Assembly: GCF_934330165.1 (NCBI RefSeq)
Contig: NZ_CAKRGI010000044.1
Span: forward strand, 1 to 12,613
Source of the DNA: an uncultured Mediterraneibacter sp.
GTDB lineage: Bacteria > Bacillota > Clostridia > Lachnospirales > Lachnospiraceae
Direction: 5' to 3'
Length of the DNA: 12,613 bases
Under the pieces are notes generated by a model that was not told the origin of the DNA, ran no database searches, and saw nothing but the letters and a program-made list of their open reading frames with translations. Shown here in pieces: positions 5,776 to 12,613 of the stretch. Numbering within the stretch: the first letter of the stretch is position 1; each line of letters begins with the position of its first letter. The position numbers were made by a program, and so were the translations under genes.

Positions 5776-6864
5776 TTATGCTTCTGTCTCTTCGTCAGCA
5801 TAATCCTGAGAATCTGATTCAAGAGCCTTCATGCTCAGGCTGATCTTCTTTTCAGCTTCGTTCAGGTCAACAACCTTTGCAGTGATCTCCTGTCCGATGG
5901 CAAGAACATCAGATGGCTTATCAACATGATTTCTGGAGATCTGGGATACGTGAAGCAGTGCATCTACTCCAGGTGCAAGTTCAATAAATGCTCCGAAATC
6001 AGTCATACGTGCAACTTTTCCTGTTACAACGTTGCCTACAGCAAAATCTTCTGCTGCATTTACCCATGGATTTGTCTCCGGGAACTTCAGGCTGAGTGCA
6101 ATTTTTGTATCACGGATGTCTTTTACGAGAACTTTCAGTTCATCACCAACATGGAATACTTTCTTTGGATTATCAACACGTCCCCATGACATCTCTGAGA
6201 TATGAAGAAGACCGTCAACACCACCAAGGTCAACGAATGCTCCGAAGTCTGTTACATTCTTAACTGTTCCTTCTACTGTATCGCCAACATTTAATTTAGC
6301 GAATAACTCTTTCTGCTTTTCAGCACGCTCAGCAACAAGAAGCTGTCTTCTGTCACCGATCACACGGTTTCTTCTCGGGTTGAACTCGCTGATCACAAAC
6401 TCAATTTCCTGTCCCTCGTACTTACTGAGATCCTTCTCATAAGAATCAGATACAAGGCTTGCAGGAATGAAGACTCTTACTTCATCAACTGTTGTGCAGA
6501 TTCCACCACCGAGAATCTGAGTAACTGTGGCTTTTAATACTTCATGGTTTTCAAATGCCTCACGAAGTCTTTCATTTCCCTTTTCAGCAGCCAGTCTCTT
6601 ATATGTAAGAAGAACCTGACCCTCTCCGTCATTTACTTTCAGTACTTTCACGGTCATTGTATCACCAACATTGACTACGGTTGTGAGATCCAGTGACTGG
6701 TCATTGGAATACTCGTTCTTTGTAATGATACCATCAGCTTTGTATCCGATATTCAGGATGATCTCATCTGGTTTTACATCGATTACAGTTCCCTCTACAA
6801 CCTCTCCATTGTGAATAGTTTTAAATGACTCGTCTAACATCTGTTCAAAAGATAATTCTGACAT
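5776..6864 (-). CDS. rpsA: S1 RNA-binding domain protein (30S ribosomal protein S1 type)
   Basis: This 362-aa protein has four S1/OB-fold RNA-binding repeats at about residues 19-90, 105-175, 191-260 and 275-346, followed by an acidic tail. The third and fourth repeats are canonical (GTVKNVTDFGAFVDLGGVDG and GKVARMTDFGAFIELAPGVD); the first two are more divergent. Firmicutes S1 homologues usually have four repeats, and the protein is thought to assist mRNA binding, although its ribosomal role is weaker than in E. coli. I chose the ATG at 6864 (MSELSFEQM) because GAGGAGG at 6874-6880 lies 9 nt before it. The longer frame from a TTG at 6882 would start inside that site. Its first 20 nt overlap the end of ispH. 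It is the last gene before the terminator. Confidence 0.95.
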   Translation of the reverse strand: MSELSFEQMLDESFKTIHNGEVVEGTVIDVKPDEIILNIGYKADGIITKNEYSNDQSLDLTTVVNVGDTMTVKVLKVNDGEGQVLLTYKRLAAEKGNERLREAFENHEVLKATVTQILGGGICTTVDEVRVFIPASLVSDSYEKDLSKYEGQEIEFVISEFNPRRNRVIGDRRQLLVAERAEKQKELFAKLNVGDTVEGTVKNVTDFGAFVDLGGVDGLLHISEMSWGRVDNPKKVFHVGDELKVLVKDIRDTKIALSLKFPETNPWVNAAEDFAVGNVVTGKVARMTDFGAFIELAPGVDALLHVSQISRNHVDKPSDVLAIGQEITAKVVDLNEAEKKISLSMKALESDSQDYADEETEA

Positions 6865-7699
6865 TATTTTGAACCTCCTCAATTATATTGTTGGGCGTGG
6901 ATGCCCCTGCTGTAATACCTACTGTTTCCACTGACCCTAATTGATTCAAATCCAAATCGCCAAGTGTCTGTATATAGTACGTATTGTTACATGCTTTTCT
7001 GCATATTTCAAATAACTTCTGGGTATTGGAACTATGTTTGTCACCAATAACGATCATAGCATCCACCGTCTCTGCTATGCTCCGAGCTTCAGTCTGACGC
7101 TCCTTTGTAGCATTACAGATTGTATTTAAAACACTTACATCATAACTCTTTTTTTCAATAATTTCAACTAATTCTTTAAATTTATTGTAATTAAATGTCG
7201 TTTGTGCCACAATGCATATTTTCTGGTCGGCAGGGCAGGAAAAACTTTCTGCTTCTTCTGCGTTTCGGATCACGCTGACAGGGGATTTTGCCCATCCCCG
7301 GATTCCCTGGACTTCCGGGTGATCGGGATTCCCAATGATAATGATATGATTGCCCTGTTGACTGTGCTTTTCTACAATCTTATGGATTTTCTTGACAAAC
7401 GGGCAGGTCGCATCAACAATATGGATCCCCTTTTTTTCAAGTTCTTCGTAAACTCTTTTTTCTACACCGTGGGAACGAATAATAACGGTTCCTTCTTTCA
7501 GCACCGCAAGATCCTCTTCATTTCTAATGACATGGACACCTCTTTTTTCCATATCTTTGACCACTTCTTCATTGTGGATGATTGGTCCGTAGGTATAAAT
7601 TTTTTCATCTGTTCCGGTTTCAGTACATTTGTAAACTGTATCAACAGCTCTTTTTACTCCGAAACAGAATCCTGCAGATTCTGCTTTGATAATTTTCAT
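6845..7699 (-). CDS. ispH: 4-hydroxy-3-methylbut-2-enyl diphosphate reductase
   Basis: IspH (LytB, 284 aa) catalyses the last step of the MEP isoprenoid pathway, reducing HMBPP to IPP and DMAPP with a [4Fe-4S] cluster. The three cluster cysteines are C12 (SAGFCFGVKRAV), C99 (VDATCPFVKKIH) and C195 (LNTICNATKERQ). Active-site elements are H42 (GPIIHNEEVV), H77 (RSHGV), the segment GNPDHPEVQG at 123-132 with H127 and E129, TTFN at 167-170, SSNT at 223-226 and AGASTPN at 264-270. The length is normal. It starts 20 nt after cmk with a weak AGG-containing ribosome site. Its 3' end contains the rpsA ribosome site and overlaps rpsA by 20 nt. Some Clostridia encode IspH and S1 as one fused protein; here they remain two chains in different frames. 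Confidence 0.97.
   Translation of the reverse strand: MKIIKAESAGFCFGVKRAVDTVYKCTETGTDEKIYTYGPIIHNEEVVKDMEKRGVHVIRNEEDLAVLKEGTVIIRSHGVEKRVYEELEKKGIHIVDATCPFVKKIHKIVEKHSQQGNHIIIIGNPDHPEVQGIRGWAKSPVSVIRNAEEAESFSCPADQKICIVAQTTFNYNKFKELVEIIEKKSYDVSVLNTICNATKERQTEARSIAETVDAMIVIGDKHSSNTQKLFEICRKACNNTYYIQTLGDLDLNQLGSVETVGITAGASTPNNIIEEVQNNVRIIF
6874..6880 (-). promoter_or_regulatory. Ribosome binding site of rpsA, inside ispH
   Basis: GAGGAGG on the minus strand, 9 nt before the ATG at 6864, lies wholly within the last codons of ispH. It decides the rpsA start and implies that ribosomes finishing ispH pass directly over it. Confidence 0.8.
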
Positions 7700-7719
7700 C
7701 AGATTTGCCTGGCCCTTTC

Positions 7720-8376
7720 TTATTTACAATGATCACAGATCGTACGGACTACTTCGTCAATCGTCATGTCGGAACTGTCAACGAGGATGGCATCTTCTGC
7801 CTGTTTCAAAGGAGCGACCTCTCTTGTCATATCCCGATGATCTCTCTCTTTGATATCTGTCATAATCTTTTCAAGAGTGATATCCTCTTTCTTTGCCGAC
7901 AGTTCTTCATATCTGCGTTTTGCACGGGTTTCAACACTGGCAGTCAGGTAAATCTTTACATCTGCATCAGGCAGAATATTTGTTCCAATGTCCCTGCCAT
8001 CCATAATTACGTCTTTTTCTCTGGCAAGAGAACGCTGGAGTTCAAGAAGCTTTGCACGGACTTCCGGGATTACAGAAGTTTTAGAGGCCATATTTCCAAC
8101 CTTCTCAGTGCGAAGTTGTTCAGTGATATTTTCTCCGTTCAGGTAGATCTGCTGTATACCATTTTCGTATCCAATCGTAACTTCAGCATCATCACAGGCA
8201 TCGATCACAGCTTTTTTATCGTCACCGGAAAGCCCTTTTTTCAGAAAATGTACTGCAAGGCCACGGTACATGGCACCAGTATCCACATAAATGTATCCTT
8301 TTTCTTTTGCAACCAGTTTTGCAATGGTACTTTTTCCTGCACCGGCAGGTCCATCGATTGCTACATTGTATCCCAT
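7720..8376 (-). CDS. cmk: Cytidylate kinase
   Basis: Cytidylate kinase (218 aa) phosphorylates CMP and dCMP with ATP in pyrimidine nucleotide metabolism. The P-loop is GPAGAGKS at 9-16. VDTGAMYRGLA at 31-41 is the substrate-side signature, and DGRDIGT at 126-132 is the family motif contacting the nucleotide base and ribose. KIYLTASVETRAKRRYEEL at 141-159 begins the lid region with its arginines. Length and motif order are as in bacterial Cmk. The ATG follows GGAGG at 11-nt spacing. It lies 41 nt downstream of the flavoprotein gene and 20 nt upstream of ispH, in the common clostridial cmk-ispH-rpsA order. Confidence 0.97.
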   Translation of the reverse strand: MGYNVAIDGPAGAGKSTIAKLVAKEKGYIYVDTGAMYRGLAVHFLKKGLSGDDKKAVIDACDDAEVTIGYENGIQQIYLNGENITEQLRTEKVGNMASKTSVIPEVRAKLLELQRSLAREKDVIMDGRDIGTNILPDADVKIYLTASVETRAKRRYEELSAKKEDITLEKIMTDIKERDHRDMTREVAPLKQAEDAILVDSSDMTIDEVVRTICDHCK

Positions 8377-8417
8377 AGTATAAGTATCCTCCGATTTTTA
8401 ATATTTATTCAGATAAT

Positions 8418-9656
8418 TTATCTTTGTCCGGCACTGATCCCGGCAAGATAACCGGTAGACCAGGCGATCTGTAAATTAAAACCACCGGTTACTGCATCAA
8501 GATCCAGAACTTCTCCGGCAAAATAGAGATTTTTTATCAATTTCGATTCCATCGTACCCGGATCGATCTCTTTTACGGAAATTCCACCTTTTGTAATGAT
8601 GGCTTCATTATATCCACGCAGTCCGGTCAGTGTCATATGAAAGTCTTTGATCAGCCGGAGCAGACTCAGACGTTCTTCCTTTGTGATCTCATGAACTTTC
8701 TTTTCTTCTTCAATTCCTGAGAGTTCGATGATCACGGGACGTAATTTTGCTGGCAGTAAACTGTCGATAGCATTTTTAAACTGCTTATTATGATTAGCCT
8801 CAAATTCCCGGAGCAGGCGTTTATCCAACTGCTCTTCTGTCAGTGCTGGCTTAAGATCAATATGCAGTACCAGTTCTTTTTCCTCAAGCATTTTTCCGAC
8901 GATACTGCTTGCACTTAAGATAACCGGACCGGTTACTCCGTAATGAGTGAACAGCATTTCGCCAAATTCATCATAAAGCTTTTTCTTTCCATCTGTAATA
9001 CGGATTTCGATATTTTTAAGGGAAAGTCCCTGAAGTTCTTTTGCATACCATTCTTTTACTTCCATTGGAACAAGAGATGGGAAAAGTTCGGTTACTTTAT
9101 GACCACAGTTTCTGGCGAAACGATATCCGTCACCGGTCGAACCGGTAGAAGGATAGGAAATGCCTCCGGTTGCAACGACGACTGCATCTGCAGTTATTTT
9201 TTTCCCGTTGACAAGTTGTACTCCTTTTATTTCCTTTTCATTATTGACCAGCAGTTCTTTTACTTCGCAGTGAAGCAGCACTTTTACTTTTAAACGCTGC
9301 ATCTCTCTTGCTAATGCTGCAATTACATCTGAAGAATGATCGGAAACCGGAAAGACCCGGTTACCCCGTTCAATTTTAGTTGCTACACCCAATTCTTCAA
9401 AAAAATCAATAACCTGATCATTTGTAAAGCTGTAAAAACCACTGTAAAGGAATTTTGGATTACTGACGACGGCTGAAAATAAGTCTTCAATCTCAGATGC
9501 ATTCGTTATATTGCAGCGTCCTTTTCCTGTGATGAAGATTTTTTTGCCGAGTTTTTCATTTTTTTCCAACAGAGTCACATTCTGTTCGTTCCTGGCTGCA
9601 ATGATGGCTGCCATCATCCCGGCTGCACCACCTCCGACTACGATTACGCTACTCAT
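8418..9656 (-). CDS. HI0933/BaiN-like FAD-dependent oxidoreductase
   Basis: This 412-aa flavoprotein belongs to the HI0933 (YhiN/BaiN-like) family of NAD(P)/FAD-binding proteins. The N-terminal Rossmann motif for FAD is VIVVGGGAAGMMAAIIAARN at 4-23. GKGRCNITN at 44-52 is the family hallmark. VVVATGGISYPSTGSTGDGY at 159-178 is the second nucleotide-contact segment. The C-terminal FAGEVLDLDAVTGGFNLQIA at 379-398 closes around FAD. The exact reaction is unknown for most members. BaiN homologues in Clostridium take part in bile-acid dehydroxylation, but this gene's position with cmk and ispH suggests a housekeeping member, so I give no symbol. Its start overlaps the regulator gene upstream by 8 nt (ATGAGTAG), so the two are translationally coupled. 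Confidence 0.9.
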   Translation of the reverse strand: MSSVIVVGGGAAGMMAAIIAARNEQNVTLLEKNEKLGKKIFITGKGRCNITNASEIEDLFSAVVSNPKFLYSGFYSFTNDQVIDFFEELGVATKIERGNRVFPVSDHSSDVIAALAREMQRLKVKVLLHCEVKELLVNNEKEIKGVQLVNGKKITADAVVVATGGISYPSTGSTGDGYRFARNCGHKVTELFPSLVPMEVKEWYAKELQGLSLKNIEIRITDGKKKLYDEFGEMLFTHYGVTGPVILSASSIVGKMLEEKELVLHIDLKPALTEEQLDKRLLREFEANHNKQFKNAIDSLLPAKLRPVIIELSGIEEEKKVHEITKEERLSLLRLIKDFHMTLTGLRGYNEAIITKGGISVKEIDPGTMESKLIKNLYFAGEVLDLDAVTGGFNLQIAWSTGYLAGISAGQR

Positions 9657-10584
9657 GACTTTTTTCTCCTTCCACGGTCACAGTATCACTGACATGATTT
9701 AATTCATCACTGCTGTAGACCTGATATTCTCCCCAGATTTCTTCTAAAGTTTCAAGCGTCGAAACTACTTCTTCCTGCTTCTTCATACATAAGGCAACAA
9801 TCAGTGCATTCACAACACTGAGTGGTGCAACGAGAGAATCTACAATAGAGGCCATATCACTTCTTGCAATCAGATTACAGGAAGAATACAGATTCATAGG
9901 AGAATGGATACTGTCCGTCAGGGTGATCACTTTTGCTTTCCGGTTGCTGGCAAATTCCAGTGCTTTCAAAGTTCGCATAGAATAACGGGGAAAGCTGATC
10001 CCGATGATTACATCTTTCTCACCGATGCGGATAAGCTGTTCAAAAATCTCACTGGAGCTGTTGGTATTTACAGTTACAACATCCTCGCATACAAGATTCA
10101 GATAAAATCCCATAAAAGAAGCCAAAGGTGCACAACTGCGGATCCCAACCACATAGATGCGTCTCGCATTGAGGATGGTGTCTATGGCAAGATTAAAAGC
10201 TGCATGATCGATCACACCGAGTGTCAGCTTGATCTTTTCTATATCCGACTGAAGTACAGTTTCAAGGATCTCACTCTGGCTGATACGTCCGTAAGTGACT
10301 TCCATTCTCTGGATCGAATTGAGCTTATTACGGACGAGCTCTTCCAGTGCTTTCTGAAATCCCGGGTATCCGCTGTATCCAAGCTGTGTGGCAAACCGGA
10401 CGACAGTAGATTCACTGACACCGACAATCTCCCCAAGCTTTGCGGCGGTCAGGAAAACTGCTTTATCATAATTGTCCTTCACGTAATCAGCCAGACGTTT
10501 CTGCCCTTTGCTCATTTTCCCATACCGGGCATCAATTCTTGAGATTAATTCATTGATATTATTTTCTGTAGTTTCTATTTCCAT
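9649..10584 (-). CDS. RpiR/MurR-family transcriptional regulator (HTH + SIS)
   Basis: This 311-aa protein has the two-domain layout of RpiR regulators. An N-terminal HTH_6 domain spans about residues 12-85, with the helix-turn-helix around TAAKLGEIVGVSESTVVRFA (46-65). A sugar-isomerase (SIS) domain follows at about 125-265, with IYVVGIRSCAPLASF at 143-157 and IGISFPRYSMRTL at 194-206. SIS domains of this family bind phosphosugars, often amino-sugar or sugar phosphates, as effectors. No sugar catabolic gene lies nearby, so the effector and targets cannot be inferred. After residue 285 there is a polar tail. The start follows AGGAC at about 10 nt. The gap to pepP upstream is 39 nt, and the stop overlaps the flavoprotein start by 8 nt. 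Confidence 0.92.
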   Translation of the reverse strand: MEIETTENNINELISRIDARYGKMSKGQKRLADYVKDNYDKAVFLTAAKLGEIVGVSESTVVRFATQLGYSGYPGFQKALEELVRNKLNSIQRMEVTYGRISQSEILETVLQSDIEKIKLTLGVIDHAAFNLAIDTILNARRIYVVGIRSCAPLASFMGFYLNLVCEDVVTVNTNSSSEIFEQLIRIGEKDVIIGISFPRYSMRTLKALEFASNRKAKVITLTDSIHSPMNLYSSCNLIARSDMASIVDSLVAPLSVVNALIVALCMKKQEEVVSTLETLEEIWGEYQVYSSDELNHVSDTVTVEGEKSHE

Positions 10585-10623
10585 TTGATTATTGTCCTAT
10601 TTTATTTTCTTCTGCTTTTTGCG

Positions 10624-12411
10624 TTATACAGCTCTGGTATAATACTTTAACCATTCTCTTTCTGCTTCAGGCAGATAAGGGCTGATCTTTTCATAGACCA
10701 GTTGATGATAGTTATTTAACTGCTCCCGCTCTTCGGAAGTCATCTGCTCAGGAAGCAATGCATCCAGGTCAATGGGAACAAGGGTGAGAACTTCAAACTT
10801 CATAAACTGTCCATATTCATTTCGGTCTGCTTCGGTAACAAGAAGTTCATTTTCAATTCGGATCCCATGAGAATCTTTCATATAGATTCCCGGTTCATCC
10901 GTGATCACCATATTTTTTTCAAAGATCTGGGAAGGAGTCTTCCCTTCTTTCCAGCGGAAACTGATCGGTCCTTCATGAATGTTGAGCAGATATCCGACTC
11001 CATGACCGGTTCCGTGGTTAAAGTTCAGTCTTTTCTTCCAAAATACTTCTCTTGCGATACAGTCCAGATTAGCACCGCTGCATCCATGAAGAAATACCGT
11101 GTTCGCAAGTCGCAGCATAGCACGCACAACAAGTGTAAAATGTTCTTTCCCAACCTGTCCTGTTTCACCGATGGCAACTGTTCTGGTAATATCGGTAGAT
11201 CCCTGAAGGTAATGGCCGCCGGTATCTGTCATAAACAGTTTTCCCGGCTTAAGTTCTACATTACTCTCTTCATCGGCACTGTAATGAACGATTGCACCAT
11301 GCTCCCCATAAGCACTGATCGGTGCAAAGCTGGGACCGATAAATTCGTCCTGCATTGCACGAAATTCTTCCAGTTTCTGAGAGGCAGACAGTTCTGTGAC
11401 AGGAAATTCTCCGCTATTTGTCTTGAGCCAGTACATAAATCTGGTATGGGCAATTCCGTCCTTTAGATGAGCTGCTTTCAGATTTTCTACCTGAACATCA
11501 TTTTTAATGCATTTCATAAGGATCTCCGGATTTGGTCTGTCCACAACAGGCACAAATTCAGGTATCTTACGGTACAGACTGTAGTTCATGATCCGGGAAT
11601 CAAGCAGAACGGTCTGATTTTTGTTGAATTGGGACACAGTATCATAAATTTCTTCATAAGGATGCAGAATTATCTGCTGTTGAGCAAAAAGTTGCAAAAG
11701 TGTATCTGAAAATTTAGATGTATCAGCAAAAAGTTCAACTAAATCATTATAAACGATTGCATAAGAAAGAACAAGAGGACAATAGGCAATATCATTTCCC
11801 CGGATATTAAAAAGCCATGCAATATCATCAAGACTTGAAAGGATATGCGTATCACATCCATATTCTTTCATTTTCAAGCGTACACGGGTCAGTTTGGATC
11901 GAATATTCTCCCCAGCATACGAATCTTCAAGCAAAAATGCCGGTTCAGAAGGCAGATTCGGGCGATCTGTCCAAATTTCAGATGCAAGATCCTGCAAAAA
12001 GTTTACAGATGCATGCTTCTGCTCTGCGAGCTGACGGTAGGATATTCCTTCTTCATAGCTGATAGTTCTTCCGTCAAAACCGAGAACCTGTCCTTCCTGA
12101 AGCTCTTTTTTAAGAAATTCTTCAATCGAGGGAACCCCGGGTTCACCGGATCTGTAAAGCTCAATCCCACTGTCTGCTAATTGCTGCTCTGCCTGGATAA
12201 AATAACGTCCGTCTGTCCAAAGTCCAGCCTTTTCACTGGTGAAAACGGCTGTTCCTGCAGAACCGGTGAATCCGGTTATATATTCACGGAATTTGAAATA
12301 ATCTCCTACATACTCACTATGATGAAAATCTGCCGTAGGAATAATATAAATATCAATACCCTTCTGTGCCATCGCACTGCGAAGGGCATTGATCCTCTTT
12401 TGAATATTCAT
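10624..12411 (-). CDS. pepP: M24B Xaa-Pro aminopeptidase
   Basis: This 595-aa protein is a three-domain Xaa-Pro aminopeptidase of family M24B, which removes N-terminal residues preceding proline. Two creatinase-like N-terminal domains cover about 1-300; the pita-bread catalytic domain follows at about 310-540, with a C-terminal extension. The five dinuclear-metal ligands are all visible: D396 (TDTGG), D407 (STDITRT), H470 (HGTGHGVG), E506 (DEPGIY) and E520 (GIRIENE). H371 and H376 match the proton-shuttle region (YGEHGAIVHY). The length is that of the long eukaryotic-like APP1 class common in Firmicutes, not the roughly 360-residue short form. The ATG follows GGGAGG at 8 nt. No signal peptide is seen, so it is cytoplasmic. 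The symbol is a family label, not a proven orthologue. Confidence 0.93.
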   Translation of the reverse strand: MNIQKRINALRSAMAQKGIDIYIIPTADFHHSEYVGDYFKFREYITGFTGSAGTAVFTSEKAGLWTDGRYFIQAEQQLADSGIELYRSGEPGVPSIEEFLKKELQEGQVLGFDGRTISYEEGISYRQLAEQKHASVNFLQDLASEIWTDRPNLPSEPAFLLEDSYAGENIRSKLTRVRLKMKEYGCDTHILSSLDDIAWLFNIRGNDIAYCPLVLSYAIVYNDLVELFADTSKFSDTLLQLFAQQQIILHPYEEIYDTVSQFNKNQTVLLDSRIMNYSLYRKIPEFVPVVDRPNPEILMKCIKNDVQVENLKAAHLKDGIAHTRFMYWLKTNSGEFPVTELSASQKLEEFRAMQDEFIGPSFAPISAYGEHGAIVHYSADEESNVELKPGKLFMTDTGGHYLQGSTDITRTVAIGETGQVGKEHFTLVVRAMLRLANTVFLHGCSGANLDCIAREVFWKKRLNFNHGTGHGVGYLLNIHEGPISFRWKEGKTPSQIFEKNMVITDEPGIYMKDSHGIRIENELLVTEADRNEYGQFMKFEVLTLVPIDLDALLPEQMTSEEREQLNNYHQLVYEKISPYLPEAEREWLKYYTRAV

Positions 12412-12442
12412 GCCAATTACCTCCCGATATGCATATAATTAT

Positions 12443-12471
12443 ATGATACCACCAAAAAGAGATGCTTACAA
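12443..12471 (-). promoter_or_regulatory. Promoter for pepP and the downstream operon
   Basis: On the minus strand TTGTAA (12471-12466) is followed after 17 nt by TATCAT (12448-12443), close to the sigma-A consensus. Transcription would start near 12436, about 25 nt before the ATG, with GGGAGG at 12425-12420. The -35 box overlaps the base of the neighbouring terminator hairpin. A 14-nt palindrome, CATATAATTATATG (12432-12445), covers the -10 to start region and could be an operator; that is only a guess. Confidence 0.55.
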
Positions 12472-12526
12472 ATAAAAAAGAAAAGATACAAAGCGATATT
12501 CCGTTTTGTATCTCTTTTTTATTTGT
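12468..12526. terminator. Long bidirectional intrinsic terminator
   Basis: The outer stem pairs 12468-12480 with 12514-12526 (13 bp, mostly A-T). After a three-base bulge (12481-12483), the inner stem pairs 12484-12494 with 12503-12513 (11 bp, one G-U). The loop is about 8 nt. Both arms are flanked by A/T runs, so the inner hairpin is followed by a T-rich tract on either strand (CTCTTTTTT on plus, TTTTCTTTTTT on minus). It probably stops transcription entering from the right before the pepP promoter. Confidence 0.8.
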
Positions 12527-12538
12527 CTGAGTATGCAA

Positions 12539-12613
12539 GGGGCTGTTGCAAAATAGATGAGTAATCAATTGATATGCTCCCTTCTAGGTAGACAAGTGAA
12601 ATAATAAAAACTT
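12539..12613. mobile_element. Probable insertion-sequence ends cut by the window edge
   Basis: Two motifs resemble transposon termini. GGGGCTGTTGCAAAAT starts at 12539 and looks like the ends of IS1182-like elements. TGCTCCCTTCTAGGTAGACA starts at 12575 and looks like an IS3-family (IS150-group) end, with the inner GTAGACA typical of that group. No transposase codons are visible before the edge, so neither family can be confirmed and one element may be inserted in the other. The call rests on pattern memory only. Confidence 0.35.

Noticed and set aside
6865..6882. rpsA start at an upstream TTG
   Set aside because: That TTG overlaps the GAGGAGG site used by the ATG at 6864, so it cannot use it.
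7705..8451. 248-codon open frame on the plus strand
   Set aside because: It is fully antisense to cmk, which has all its catalytic motifs; a shadow of its codon bias.
12353..12568. 71-codon minus-strand frame upstream of pepP
   Set aside because: It runs through the terminator hairpin and overlaps the pepP start in another frame, with no ribosome site.

Overview
This window looks like chromosomal DNA of a gut-type Clostridia, most likely Lachnospiraceae. The pointers are low-to-moderate GC, strong GGAGG-type ribosome binding sites, an rnfCDGEAB operon, and the cmk-ispH-rpsA arrangement in which IspH and an S1-type RNA-binding protein are adjacent (and in some Clostridia fused). All twelve confident genes lie on the minus strand, so they read from right to left.

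Right edge (about 12539-12613): what look like insertion-sequence termini, cut by the window end. Next comes a long palindromic terminator (12468-12526). Its base overlaps the -35 box of a good promoter (12443-12471) for an M24B Xaa-Pro aminopeptidase (12411-10624). The genes then run closely spaced or overlapping: an RpiR-family SIS-domain regulator (10584-9649), a HI0933/BaiN-like flavoprotein (9656-8418), cytidylate kinase (8376-7720), IspH (7699-6845) and a four-S1-domain protein annotated as ribosomal protein S1 (6864-5776). A clear intrinsic terminator at 5725-5754 closes this group.

A new promoter (5673-5701) then starts the six-gene Rnf operon in the order C, D, G, E, A, B (5594-556). 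Rnf is a membrane-bound ferredoxin:NAD+ oxidoreductase that couples electron transfer to Na+ or H+ translocation. RnfB and RnfC carry the soluble iron-sulfur and flavin wiring, RnfG and RnfD carry flavins, and RnfA and RnfE form the membrane core. The genes are almost contiguous (overlaps of 1 and 8 nt, gaps of 12-17 nt). Three starts were moved or confirmed from Shine-Dalgarno positions: rnfC at 5594, rpsA at 6864, and an unusual TTG start for rnfD at 4259.

Left edge (1 to about 500): no recognised gene. This is the most interesting part of the window. It has an interrupted 42-bp long-range inverted pairing (3-54 with 328-379), a second long pairing (307-338 with 463-493) that competes with it or forms a pseudoknot, and two strong local hairpins (146-230 and 370-436). 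It may be a large structured noncoding RNA or a palindromic mobile element, inserted directly downstream of rnfB. A 119-codon stop-free frame without an ATG lies on its minus strand. I could not assign the region to a known family by eye.
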